Assembly: GCA_030532815.1 (NCBI GenBank)
Contig: JAUNKI010000055.1
Location: 1-11,612, forward strand
Length of the DNA: 11,612 nt
Direction: 5' to 3'
From: Leptotrichiaceae bacterium
Lineage (GTDB): Bacteria; Fusobacteriota; Fusobacteriia; Fusobacteriales; Leptotrichiaceae
The translations under genes were made by a program, and so were the position numbers. This document shows positions 1 through 7,970 of the stretch, one piece after another; position 1 is the stretch's first letter, and every line of letters starts with the position of its first letter. The notes beneath the pieces were generated by a model. The model saw only the letters and a list, made by a program, of their open reading frames with translations, was not told the origin of the DNA and made no database searches.

Positions 1-1589
1 TTATCCCCTCCTGTACCTGTTCTCTGAACTGCACCTTCTGTAGAAATTTCATCAAAAAATTCAAAATTCTGAGGTCCGTCTATTCTTTTCTCAATATATT
101 TCAAAATTGAGGATAATGTAAATGTCAGGAAAAAATATATTACACTTGTAATAATAAACACTTCATAATAACGGGAATATGACCCTGCTACGGACTTTGA
201 TATGAAAAAAAGTTCAGTAACGCTTATTACATTCAATACAGATGTATCTTTTATATTTATAATAAATTCATTTCCTATTGCAGGAAGAATAACTCTAAAC
301 ATCTGCGGAAAAATTATGTTTTTCATCATTTGAAAATGGGTCATTCCTATTGCCTGTGCAGCTTCAAACTGACCCTTGTCTATGGATTCTATACCTCCTC
401 TTATAATTTCACACATATATGCCCCTGTATTTATGGAAACAATAAAAAGTGCGGCTCCCATCGGAGAAAAGTTCCAGTTGAAAATTTGTGACGAACCGTA
501 ATATATTACCATCGACTGTACTATCATCGGTGTCCCTCTGAACACTGTCACATAAACCGAAAATAGTACATTAAGTATTTTCAGTCCGATTTTTTTTAAT
601 TTCGGAGTTCTTTCGTCGGTATTTATATTTTTAATGAGAGTAACTCCCAATCCTATTATAAATCCTGCTATTGTTCCTGTGAGAGAGACTAACAGAGTAG
701 TCAATGTCCCTTTCAGAAAAGCTCCCCAGTTATTTTTCAGAAAAAACAGCACCCATTCCGTAAATGACTTCTGTCCCATCTCAGGCTGATTTTTTATGGC
801 AGTTTCCATAATATGCTTTCTCTTTTCTGAAGATATTCCGTCCAAAATTCCGTTTATTTTCTGAACAAGCTCTTCATTCCCCTTTTTTATGCCTATTGCC
901 ACATCAACTTCTGAATTTTCATATTTAAATCCGTTTTCTTTGTCAAAACTTGTAAAAGTCAGATTCGGATTTGAAAGCTGTGCCGCCATTGCTCCCGGTT
1001 TTTCGGAAACATATCCGTCTATTTTCCCTGAACTCAATGCCACTATCATTGCAGGAAAGTTTTCCATTGCAGGCTGTTTTGATACACCCTTCATCTGCTC
1101 TATAACATTGTAATGTAACGTACTCAGCTGTCCCGTTATTCTTGCTCCCTGAAAGTCATTAATTGACTTTGCAGAAGCATATTTCCCGTCCTTTGCCACT
1201 ACCACTACAAGATCCGATTCATAATAAGGTTTTGTAAAAGACAGACTTTCTTTCCTTTCGGCTGTAGGCGACATACCCGCGATGACTATATCCACTTTTC
1301 CTGAAGTCAGTGCAGGACCGAGAAGAGCATCCCACTCAGTTTTTACTATAACTAATTTTTTCCCCAATCCTTCAGCTATTAATTTAGCTATTTCTACATC
1401 GTAACCTCCGCAATATCCCCCTTCAATTTTTACTGCATTGTTTTTACCTGTATTCTGAAACCAGTTAAAAGGGGCATAACCGCATTCCATTCCTACTTTC
1501 AGTTCTTCATTTTCAGCATATGCCCCTACAAACATGCCTAAAAATATTAGCAGAAAAATTATTTTATTTTTTATTTTATTCAATATCAA
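1..1589 (-). CDS. Fused amino-acid ABC transporter, substrate-binding plus permease protein (partial, 3' end off window)
   Basis: This gene encodes a polar amino-acid uptake protein with the extracytoplasmic binding domain and the membrane permease in one chain. About 529 residues are visible and the frame is still open at the left edge. Residues 1-25 form a signal peptide ending GAYA before ENEELKVGM. Residues about 30-265 match the family 3 solute-binding fold (GGYDVEIAKL, SGKVDIVIAGMSPTAERKESLSF in two stretches). Residues about 288-500 form the permease, with the EAA-type loop around IRGGIESIDKGQFEAAQAIG at 396-415. The start is TTG at 1587-1589, placed 8 bases after GGAG and directly after the asd TAA, so translation is probably coupled. 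Being last in a lysine-riboswitch operon, it may import lysine; this is inference. An ATPase gene would be expected beyond the edge or elsewhere. The tail after the last membrane helix (FDEISTEGAVQRTGTGGD) is unremarkable. Confidence 0.9.
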   Translation of the reverse strand, partial: MILNKIKNKIIFLLIFLGMFVGAYAENEELKVGMECGYAPFNWFQNTGKNNAVKIEGGYCGGYDVEIAKLIAEGLGKKLVIVKTEWDALLGPALTSGKVDIVIAGMSPTAERKESLSFTKPYYESDLVVVVAKDGKYASAKSINDFQGARITGQLSTLHYNVIEQMKGVSKQPAMENFPAMIVALSSGKIDGYVSEKPGAMAAQLSNPNLTFTSFDKENGFKYENSEVDVAIGIKKGNEELVQKINGILDGISSEKRKHIMETAIKNQPEMGQKSFTEWVLFFLKNNWGAFLKGTLTTLLVSLTGTIAGFIIGLGVTLIKNINTDERTPKLKKIGLKILNVLFSVYVTVFRGTPMIVQSMVIYYGSSQIFNWNFSPMGAALFIVSINTGAYMCEIIRGGIESIDKGQFEAAQAIGMTHFQMMKNIIFPQMFRVILPAIGNEFIINIKDTSVLNVISVTELFFISKSVAGSYSRYYEVFIITSVIYFFLTFTLSSILKYIEKRIDGPQNFEFFDEISTEGAVQRTGTGGD

Positions 1590-2588
1590 TTATATAACTC
1601 CTTTTTTTATTAATGTTTCAGCAATCTGAACTGTATTAGTTGCCGCACCTTTTCTTATATTATCTGCAACTACCCATAAATTCAGTCCGTTTTCCACCGA
1701 TTCGTCTTTTCTTATTCTTCCTACGTATATTTCATCTGTTCCTGCCGCCTCTATAGGCATAGGATAAATATTCTCGGAAACATTGTCTCTTACAATAAGT
1801 CCTTCCTTTTCTTCAAATGCCCTTATTACATCCTTTAAATCAAAAGAATTTTCCAATTCCACATTTATGGAAACTGCATGTCCCATTTTTACAGGAACCC
1901 TTACACATGTAGCAGTTACTTTCAAATCAGGAAGATTTAATATTTTCCTTGTTTCCTGTACCATTTTCATTTCCTCTTTTGTATATCCGTTATCCAGAAA
2001 TGTATCAATATGCGGAATCAGATTAAATGCTATCTGGTGAGGATACCCTTTTGAAGGCTCTCCCTTTAAATTTGCTTCCAGATCGTCTATCCCTTTCTGT
2101 CCTGAACCTGCCACTGCCTGATAAGTGGAAAATACTACTCTTTTGAGTCCGTATTTATCCTGAAGAACTTTCAGTACAGGTATAACCTGTATAGTCGAAC
2201 AGTTACAGTTGGCTATTATTCCGTTATGTCCGTCAAGTGCTTCAGGATTTGCTTCGGGTACTACCAGAGGTATGTCCTTTTCCATTCTCCACGCACTGCT
2301 GTTATCCACTACCACAGCTCCTTTAGCTTTAAATTTCGGAGCAAATTCAAGAGATACTCCCCCTCCTGCTGAAAATAATGCTATGTCTATATCTTCTTTT
2401 ATATTTTCATCTTTCAGCTCAATTATTGTATAGTCTTTTTCATCAAACTTCACTGTTTTTCCTGCTGACCTTGCCGATGCATACAAATATAACTTTTCTA
2501 TAGGAAAACTTCTCTCCTTTAAAACTTTTAGAAATGTCTGCCCCACCAGACCTGTTGCCCCGACTATTGCCACGTTGTATTTTTTCAT
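1590..2588 (-). CDS. asd: Aspartate-semialdehyde dehydrogenase
   Basis: This enzyme reduces aspartyl phosphate to aspartate semialdehyde with NADPH, the branch point of the lysine/diaminopimelate and threonine/methionine routes, in the cytoplasm. The protein has the N-terminal NADP-binding loop GATGLVGQ, the catalytic cysteine in NCNCSTIQ (the cysteine before ST), and the substrate-binding arginine and histidine in RVPVKMGHA. The length of about 332 residues is normal for the family, and the CSTIQ form resembles the Gram-positive type of the enzyme. An upstream ATG at 2592-2594 is in frame, but GGGAGG is only one base from it. The ATG at 2586-2588 lies 7 bases after GGAGG, so I prefer that start (MKKYNVAIVG). 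It sits 27 bases after dapA, and its stop touches the next gene's start. Confidence 0.96.
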   Translation of the reverse strand: MKKYNVAIVGATGLVGQTFLKVLKERSFPIEKLYLYASARSAGKTVKFDEKDYTIIELKDENIKEDIDIALFSAGGGVSLEFAPKFKAKGAVVVDNSSAWRMEKDIPLVVPEANPEALDGHNGIIANCNCSTIQVIPVLKVLQDKYGLKRVVFSTYQAVAGSGQKGIDDLEANLKGEPSKGYPHQIAFNLIPHIDTFLDNGYTKEEMKMVQETRKILNLPDLKVTATCVRVPVKMGHAVSINVELENSFDLKDVIRAFEEKEGLIVRDNVSENIYPMPIEAAGTDEIYVGRIRKDESVENGLNLWVVADNIRKGAATNTVQIAETLIKKGVI

Positions 2589-2615
2589 TTCCATTCCTCC
2601 CGATTTTTATTACAA

Positions 2616-3506
2616 TTAAATTATTTCTTTTTCTTTAAACAGGTTTTCCAATCTTTTATATGTCCCCTCTTCTGACGGAAGAAGCGGAAGTCTTACATTG
2701 TCATTTCCGATTTTTCCGAGTATTTTCATTGCAGTTTTCACTGTAACGGGATTTCCTTCTATAAACATATTTCTGCTGACATCATATAAATCCATGTGCA
2801 GTTTATATGCCCTGTCAAAATCCTTATTTAAAAATGAGAATATCAAGTCACTCATTTCCTGAGGCATAATATTCGCTACTACTGAAACTACACCTTTTGC
2901 TCCTATGGACAGCATGGGCAGTATTAAATGATCTTCTCCCGACAGTATTTCTATTTTATCTCCGCATAAATCCTGTATCTTTATCATCTGTTCCAGACTT
3001 CCCGTAGCTTCTTTTATAGCAACGATTTCAGGAATTTCTGCAAGTTTTGCCACTGTTTCGGCTTCTATGTTTACTCCCGTTCTTCCGGGAACATTGTACA
3101 ACATTACGGGAAATGCAGCTTCTTCAGCTATTTTTTTATAATGTTCGTAAAGTCCTCTCTGACTCGGTTTATTATAGTAGGGACATGTACTTAGAGCTGC
3201 ATCTGCACCCAGTTCTTTTGCATATTTTGTGAGTTCTACGGCTCTCTGAGTATTATTCGACCCTGCTCCGGCTATTACCTGTATCCTTCCCTTTACTTCC
3301 TCCACTACTATTTTTATAACTCTTTCATGCTCGCCAAAAGTCAATGTGGGAGCTTCTCCTGTCGTTCCGCACGGTACTATTCCAGCCGTTCCGCTTTCAA
3401 TATGATAATTTACCAGTTCTCTTATTTTTTCTTCATCCAGTTCTCCATTTTCCTTAAACGGAGTTATCAGTGCTACATATGAGCCTTCAAATTTCATAGT
3501 CATCAT
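2616..3506 (-). CDS. dapA: 4-hydroxy-tetrahydrodipicolinate synthase
   Basis: DapA condenses pyruvate with aspartate semialdehyde, the first committed step of diaminopimelate and lysine synthesis. The 296-residue chain is a full TIM barrel of normal length. It shows the GTTGE substrate loop (residues 47-51), the catalytic tyrosine in YNVPGRTGVN (about Y137) and the Schiff-base lysine in IKEATGS (about K165). The start is ambiguous: ATG ATG ACT ATG gives three close in-frame starts (3506, 3503, 3497). The ribosome-binding signal is a weak AAAGAG just upstream, and the conserved part begins MKFEGSYVALITPF, so 3497 is as likely as 3506. It lies 14 bases after dapF in the lysine operon. N-acetylneuraminate lyase is the main alternative in this superfamily, but the operon context argues clearly for DapA. 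Confidence 0.96.
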   Translation of the reverse strand: MMTMKFEGSYVALITPFKENGELDEEKIRELVNYHIESGTAGIVPCGTTGEAPTLTFGEHERVIKIVVEEVKGRIQVIAGAGSNNTQRAVELTKYAKELGADAALSTCPYYNKPSQRGLYEHYKKIAEEAAFPVMLYNVPGRTGVNIEAETVAKLAEIPEIVAIKEATGSLEQMIKIQDLCGDKIEILSGEDHLILPMLSIGAKGVVSVVANIMPQEMSDLIFSFLNKDFDRAYKLHMDLYDVSRNMFIEGNPVTVKTAMKILGKIGNDNVRLPLLPSEEGTYKRLENLFKEKEII

Positions 3507-3520
3507 CTCTTTTCTGCATT

Positions 3521-4366
3521 TTATCTTTTAAAAATATAATATCCTTCGGCTATTTTTTCACTTGGTCCCGTCATAAAAGCTTCACTTCCGTATCCTGCAT
3601 AATCTATGGCAAGCTGCCCTCCCGGAACTTTTACATTTATATGATCTTCTACAAATCCGTAAATTCTTGCAAGAACTGCCGATGCCGTTGCTCCTGTTCC
3701 GCATGCCAGAGTTCTTCCCGCTCCTCTTTCCCACGTAATTATTTCAATATGGTTTCTGTCTATGACTTTCACAAAATTTACATTAACTTTTTTAGGAAAC
3801 ACTTCGGTAAAATTTTCTACTTTTTTTCCGAATGTATCTATATCGTATTCTTTAAAATCATTTACAAATATGACGGAATGATCCGTTCCCATAAAAATAT
3901 ATGAAATTTCTGTTTCTTTTCCTTCTACAGTTATTTTTTCTCTCATAAATCTTTCTTTTTCAATATTAATCATCTTTTTCACATCAAATATGGGTTCACC
4001 CATATTTACCTTAGCAAAAAAGGTATCATTTTCAACAGAAGTTTCAATAACCATATCCCCTGCAAGAGTTTTCACTGTAAATGTATTTTCCTGTTCAACA
4101 TTGTTATTTTTCAGATAATGGGCAAAACATCTTATTCCGTTTCCGCACATAGGAGCCTGACTCCCGTCAGGATTATAAAAAAACATGAAAGGCATATTTG
4201 CCACATATTTCAGTATTAACAGTCCATCAGCTCCGATACCGAAATGTCGACAGCATATTTCGTGGGCAAACTGGCTGTAATCCGGTATCCCCTTTTCTAT
4301 AAGTTCTTTCTCATTGACAATGATAAAATCATTTCCCGCTCCATGATATTTTTCAAATTTCAGCAT
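3521..4366 (-). CDS. dapF: Diaminopimelate epimerase
   Basis: DapF interconverts LL- and meso-diaminopimelate without a cofactor, giving the form used by LysA and by peptidoglycan synthesis. The 281-residue protein has the usual two-lobed layout. The N-terminal HGAGNDFIIV opens lobe one, whose catalytic cysteine is in PMCGNGIRC (about C74). The second catalytic cysteine lies in ERGAGRTLACGTGA (about C222). Both active-site cysteines are present, so the enzyme should work. The ATG at 4364-4366 has an excellent AGGAGG 7 bases upstream. It follows lysC by 77 bases and precedes dapA by 14. The presence of an epimerase implies a succinylase, acetylase or aminotransferase route to LL-diaminopimelate rather than only direct dehydrogenation, but those genes are not in this window. 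Confidence 0.96.
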   Translation of the reverse strand: MLKFEKYHGAGNDFIIVNEKELIEKGIPDYSQFAHEICCRHFGIGADGLLILKYVANMPFMFFYNPDGSQAPMCGNGIRCFAHYLKNNNVEQENTFTVKTLAGDMVIETSVENDTFFAKVNMGEPIFDVKKMINIEKERFMREKITVEGKETEISYIFMGTDHSVIFVNDFKEYDIDTFGKKVENFTEVFPKKVNVNFVKVIDRNHIEIITWERGAGRTLACGTGATASAVLARIYGFVEDHINVKVPGGQLAIDYAGYGSEAFMTGPSEKIAEGYYIFKR

Positions 4367-4443
4367 CTTTATTCCTCCTTTTTGAACTAAATTTTAACTT
4401 TTATAATACTTTTTAATAATATATGATATACTGCACATTATTT

Positions 4444-5646
4444 TTAAATATTAAATTCTTCTGCAAGAAGTTTTGCAGTTTCCTTCCCCATTACTTCATC
4501 CACTATTATAGCTATACTTATTTCCGAAGCCGCTACCTGATGAAAACTTATATTATTTTCAGATAGAACTTTAAAAACTCTTGCAGCTACTCCTACATTA
4601 CTTATAAGTCCTATTCCTACAACAGAAACTTTTACTACATAAGGATTTATAATTACCGATATATCCTTAAACCTATCCTCGAGAATTTCATTTATTTTTT
4701 CCAAAGAAGATTTATCAGTTTTAGGACATGTAAATGCAAAACTCCCGTGTTCGCTTGATACATCATTTTGACTTATCATATCAATATTTATTCCGTATTT
4801 TACCGCCTGTTCAAAAATAGCATAAACATTTTTTGCATATGTCGGTATATTTTCAATATTAACCATAAGTACATTTTCATTAATGGATATACCCGTTATT
4901 ATTTTTTCTTCCATTACTTTCTCCTCTGAAGTTATTATTGTACCATTTTTTTCCCCTAAAGATTTTCCTACATATATTTCCACATTATATTTCTTTCCTA
5001 ATTCCACCGCTCTCGGCTCCATTACACCTGCACCGAGAAATGCCAGTTCCATCATTTCATCATAAGATATGCATGCAATTTTTTTTGCATCAGGATAAAC
5101 TCTCGGATCAATGGAATATATGCCGTCTACATCAGTATATATTTCACATTTCCCTTTAAGTACAGCTGCAAGAGCAACTGCCGAAGTATCCGAACCTCCC
5201 CTTCCCAATGTTGCTACATCTCCTGCATCATCTACTCCCTGAAAGCCTGCGACAATAACAATTTTACCTTGTTTCAGATGCTCTTTTATCTTTTCTCCGT
5301 CTATGGATTTTATTGTGTTTTTCGTATGATGACCTTCGGTCATTATTCCCGCCTGCCGTCCTGTAAGAGATATGGCATCATAGCCCAGTGACTGCAATGC
5401 TATACTTAAAAGTGCTATTGTCTGCTGCTCTCCTGTGGACATAAGCCTGTCCATTTCTCTTTTATCAGGATCTACGGTTATTTCATATGCCAGTTTTATT
5501 AATATATCAGTAGTTTTGCCCATTGCAGAAACTACAACTACTACATCATTATTCTCGTCTTTTACTTTTCCCAGATATTTTGCTATATTCAATATTTTCT
5601 CAGTCGTCGCAACGGAACTTCCGCCGTATTTATGTACTATTATCAC
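4444..5646 (-). CDS. lysC: Aspartokinase (aspartate kinase)
   Basis: Aspartokinase phosphorylates aspartate, the entry step of the lysine, threonine and methionine pathway. The 400-residue protein carries the amino-acid kinase domain (about residues 1-245) with KYGGSS near the N terminus, MSTGEQ at about 69-74, GRGGSDTSAVALA at about 148, and YTDVDGIYSIDPR. Two C-terminal ACT regulatory domains follow (about 260-400), suggesting feedback control by lysine and/or threonine. It is monofunctional, with no homoserine dehydrogenase attached. The start is GTG at 5644-5646, about 7 bases after AGG; a TAG stop lies only five codons further upstream. A 237-base gap separates it from lysA, so it could also have its own promoter, although none is obvious. 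I use lysC because of the operon; the isozyme class is not certain. Confidence 0.95.
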   Translation of the reverse strand: MIIVHKYGGSSVATTEKILNIAKYLGKVKDENNDVVVVVSAMGKTTDILIKLAYEITVDPDKREMDRLMSTGEQQTIALLSIALQSLGYDAISLTGRQAGIMTEGHHTKNTIKSIDGEKIKEHLKQGKIVIVAGFQGVDDAGDVATLGRGGSDTSAVALAAVLKGKCEIYTDVDGIYSIDPRVYPDAKKIACISYDEMMELAFLGAGVMEPRAVELGKKYNVEIYVGKSLGEKNGTIITSEEKVMEEKIITGISINENVLMVNIENIPTYAKNVYAIFEQAVKYGINIDMISQNDVSSEHGSFAFTCPKTDKSSLEKINEILEDRFKDISVIINPYVVKVSVVGIGLISNVGVAARVFKVLSENNISFHQVAASEISIAIIVDEVMGKETAKLLAEEFNI

Positions 5647-5883
5647 TTTAAAACCTGCTTTCTAAAATAATTTTCGTAATTTCAGGTACACTCTGATTTT
5701 AAATTTCATTTGTCCGTATTCTGTTTAATCCTGTCACATATTTCAGTTTTCAATTTTTTTCATTTTTCCGATATGATTATTTTACACTTCAGAAAATATT
5801 TCTGAATAATTTTTTCAAAATTTAGTAATTTATTTTATTTTACCACAATTTGTATTTTTTTTAAAATTTATTTTCTTAAAAAA
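5647..5883 (-). other. Long gap between lysA and lysC with an inverted repeat
   Basis: This is 237 bases of very AT-rich non-coding DNA inside an otherwise tightly packed operon. It contains a perfect 8-base inverted repeat with a 3-base loop, TTCAGAAA-ATA-TTTCTGAA at 5788-5806. The run of T lies on the plus-strand side (5811-5815), so it is not a standard terminator for minus-strand transcripts. I could not find a convincing promoter or a second riboswitch. It may be an mRNA processing or attenuation site, or simply a spacer. Confidence 0.35.
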
Positions 5884-7191
5884 TTATAATTCAAAAATTT
5901 CATCATTTCTTACTATATCTTCATAAGTTTCTCTTTTCACTGCCAGTTTGGCTCTTCCCCCTTTTACAAATACAACTGCAGGCTTTGTAAATCTGTTGTA
6001 ATTACTGGACATGGAATAGCAGTATGCTCCTGTTGTAGTCATAGCAAGAATATCTCCTACTTCCGCATTCTGAAGTTTCGTCTTTTCAATAAGCACATCA
6101 CCTGATTCACAGAATTTTCCTGCAAGAGTAACTTCATTTACAGCTTCTTCATTGAGTTTATTTACTATTCCGGCTTCGTATTCAGCCTGATAAAGTGCCG
6201 GCCTTATATTGTCCGCCATTCCTCCATTGACAAATACATATTTTTTTCCTCCTACAGTTTCCTTTATCCCTCCTATTTCATACAAAGTTGTCCCTGCATT
6301 ACCTACGATACTTCTTCCCGGCTCAATGCACAATTCTTTAAAACCTATCTTATATTTAATTTCCATAGCTTCCGTATAAGTTATTATTTCCTGAAGTACT
6401 TCTTCAATAGATGCAGGATCATCTCCCTCTTTATAATAAACTCCGAAACCGCCGCCCATATTTACAGTATGGACTACTATTCCAAGCTCCTTTTTCAACT
6501 TATCCAGATACTTGAATATTTCATCCAGTGCAAATATGAAAAATGCCGATTGGAATATCTGAGAGCCTATATGTGTATGAAATCCTTTAAATTCAAAATA
6601 TTCACTGTCATTTATTCTTTTTACTATATCAAAAAGATTTTTCTGAAATAAGGAAACTCCGAATTTTGATGTCAGTCCTGAAGTTTTTATGTAATGATGC
6701 GTATGAGCTTCTATTCCCGGATCTATTCTGAGCAGAACTGCCTGTTTTTTTCCTTTTTCCTTGCATATTTTTTCTATTTTTCCTATTTCATTTTCATTAT
6801 CTATTACGATTTCCTTAATCCCTAGCTCTACTGCCATTTCCAGCTCTTCATAAGTTTTATTATTTCCGTGCATATGCACTTTATTCATGGGAAATCCGGC
6901 TTTATATGCAGTATACAGCTCTCCTCCTGAAACCACGTCAAGTTCAAGTCCTTTTGATTCAATAATTTTAGCCATTCCTGTTGTAAAAAAAGCTTTTCCT
7001 GCATATGCAATATGCGTATCAAATCTTGAAGATATGAATACTTTTTTCATTTTATCAATTGTTGTTTCTATCAGTTCCTGATCCATTATATAAAGAGGGG
7101 TGTTAAACTCTTTTACAAGTTCTGTCGTATCTACTCCTCCTATGGATAAATTTCCCTGTTCATTTATTTCAGATGTTCCGAATAATTTCAT
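5884..7191 (-). CDS. lysA: Diaminopimelate decarboxylase
   Basis: LysA removes CO2 from meso-diaminopimelate to give L-lysine, using pyridoxal phosphate; it is the last step of the pathway. The protein is an alanine-racemase-type barrel followed by a beta domain. The cofactor lysine is in IAYAGKAFF, near residue 66 from the chosen start. Also visible are HTHIGSQIF, the phosphate-binding NMGGGFGVYY, the substrate/cofactor stretch EPGRSIVGNAG and the partner-subunit catalytic cysteine in CESGD. The frame is open to an ATG at 7224, but the ATG at 7189-7191 follows GGAGG by 7 bases and begins MKLFGTSEIN, so I choose it; the protein is then 435 residues, normal for the family. It is the first gene after the lysine riboswitch and terminator. 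Confidence 0.96.
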   Translation of the reverse strand: MKLFGTSEINEQGNLSIGGVDTTELVKEFNTPLYIMDQELIETTIDKMKKVFISSRFDTHIAYAGKAFFTTGMAKIIESKGLELDVVSGGELYTAYKAGFPMNKVHMHGNNKTYEELEMAVELGIKEIVIDNENEIGKIEKICKEKGKKQAVLLRIDPGIEAHTHHYIKTSGLTSKFGVSLFQKNLFDIVKRINDSEYFEFKGFHTHIGSQIFQSAFFIFALDEIFKYLDKLKKELGIVVHTVNMGGGFGVYYKEGDDPASIEEVLQEIITYTEAMEIKYKIGFKELCIEPGRSIVGNAGTTLYEIGGIKETVGGKKYVFVNGGMADNIRPALYQAEYEAGIVNKLNEEAVNEVTLAGKFCESGDVLIEKTKLQNAEVGDILAMTTTGAYCYSMSSNYNRFTKPAVVFVKGGRAKLAVKRETYEDIVRNDEIFEL

Positions 7192-7225
7192 TTCCCTTCC
7201 TCCCATTTTTAAAAGTTCTTTCATA

Positions 7226-7253
7226 AAAAAATGCCGATAGAGAATATCAGCAT
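7226..7253 (-). terminator. Riboswitch-controlled intrinsic terminator
   Basis: On the minus strand the sequence reads ATGCTGATA, a loop of five bases, TATCGGCAT, then seven T. The arms (7245-7253 and 7231-7239) pair over nine positions with one G-U pair. The hairpin lies between the lysine aptamer and the lysA start, so it is the expected premature terminator of the expression platform. The competing antiterminator is probably in the AT-rich stretch 7254-7312, but I did not resolve its pairing. Confidence 0.85.
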
Positions 7254-7312
7254 ATAAAACAATTATTTTAGTAAATATATAATCAAATATATTAAAATTA
7301 TTATTTATATCT

Positions 7313-7477
7313 GACAGCTCACCATTATCTTATGACAATGACAGTCCTACGGATATTCTCCCCAGTCCCAGCAACAAAGTCAGTCACTCTTTGTCCTTCG
7401 GCAGTTATTCCTTTCCATTTACTTCATCAAATTGACTCTTCTCCATAAATTTACTCTTAACAACTGCACCTCTATCT
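7313..7477 (-). ncRNA. Lysine riboswitch (L box) aptamer
   Basis: Read on the minus strand, this leader holds the conserved elements of the lysine riboswitch in the right order: GATAGAGGTGC at the 5' side of P1 (ending near 7466), AAGAGTAAA, GGAGAAGAGTC, CCGAAGG (7395-7401), TTGCTGGGAC (7368-7374 for the core), ACTGTCATT (7337-7345), and GAGCTGTC closing P1 (7313-7320). The GATAG and CTGTC arms pair as P1. When lysine binds, P1 is stabilised and the downstream terminator forms, so lysA and the genes behind it are shut off. The element lies immediately after a promoter and ahead of lysA. Confidence 0.93.
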
Positions 7478-7483
7478 TAACAT

Positions 7484-7512
7484 ATTATACATATTTTATG
7501 TATATTTGTAAA
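7484..7512 (-). promoter_or_regulatory. Promoter of the lysine operon
   Basis: On the minus strand TTTACA (7507-7512) and a perfect TATAAT (7484-7489) are separated by 17 bases. The start of transcription would fall near 7477, right at the 5' edge of the lysine aptamer. A perfect inverted repeat, TATACATA-TTT-TATGTATA (7486-7504), overlaps the spacer and the -10 element and could be an operator or chance in AT-rich DNA. Confidence 0.8.
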
Positions 7513-7609
7513 GTTTAAATTTTTTCTCTTATATCAAAAAAAAGAAGTTAAACAGAATATTTTTAATTTTTTTAATAAATACAGTATACTTCATACTTTA
7601 ATAGCGGTA

Positions 7610-7860
7610 TCATTTCACAATATGAACATAATCCCCTTTATTATAAAATATTTTTATATCTTCAAATATCAGCTGCTTTACTTCTTTTAAATTTTTTAGT
7701 TTATAAACGGTTTAAACATTCTCTTTTTATTATCGAATGAAATGATTCTATTACCGTATTACCCTATGAAACTTCCTTCCCTTGAGTAACTCCTTTGCAT
7801 TTCTTCCGTTAATTTTTTTTAATTCACACCCCTATATTGATCTTCTCTATCAAATATCTG
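7610..7860 (-). pseudogene. Remnant of an IS3-family transposase (OrfB, integrase core)
   Basis: The minus strand holds a broken but recognisable C-terminal piece of an IS3-type transposase. In one frame it reads DREDQYRGVN, a stop, then KKLTEEMQRSYSREGSFI. After a frameshift near 7765 it continues GNTVIESFHSIIKREC, the hallmark region with the catalytic glutamate, and after a second shift KNLKEVKQLIFEDIKIFYNK. These match the usual order (HSDRGSQY..., MSRKGN...DNAVIESFHSxLKRE, ...FEYIxxFYN). At least two frameshifts and one in-frame stop show it is inactive. The DDE domain upstream of this point is missing or unrecognisable. A start-like GGAG-AA-GTGAAAG at about 7952-7962 may be what is left of OrfA. 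The remnant ends next to the oldest end of the CRISPR array. Confidence 0.82.
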
Positions 7861-7970
7861 TTATTTAAATTATTGAATAAATTTCTTTTTAGTTTGTATT
7901 TTACTTCCTAATTTTATTTTTTTATATTTTTTCCTGAAAGTTACTCTCTTTCACTTCTCCTTTTTTATTT

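Noticed and set aside
1..3. TTA at the left edge as the transporter stop codon
   Set aside because: It is out of frame: the gene's frame reads GGG GAT then an incomplete AA- codon, so the gene continues past the edge.
889..1113. Plus-strand open frame inside the transporter gene
   Set aside because: It is a shadow of the clearly coding minus-strand substrate-binding domain.
7192..7224. N-terminal extension of lysA by 11 codons
   Set aside because: It would contain the strong GGAGG of the downstream ATG and begins right at the terminator T run, so the ATG at 7189-7191 is far more likely.
7862..7880. Possible extra CRISPR repeat remnant (ATTTAAAT next to ATTGAATAAA)
   Set aside because: The two pieces are in the wrong relative orientation and the central repeat bases are missing; it is likely chance within the IS remnant.
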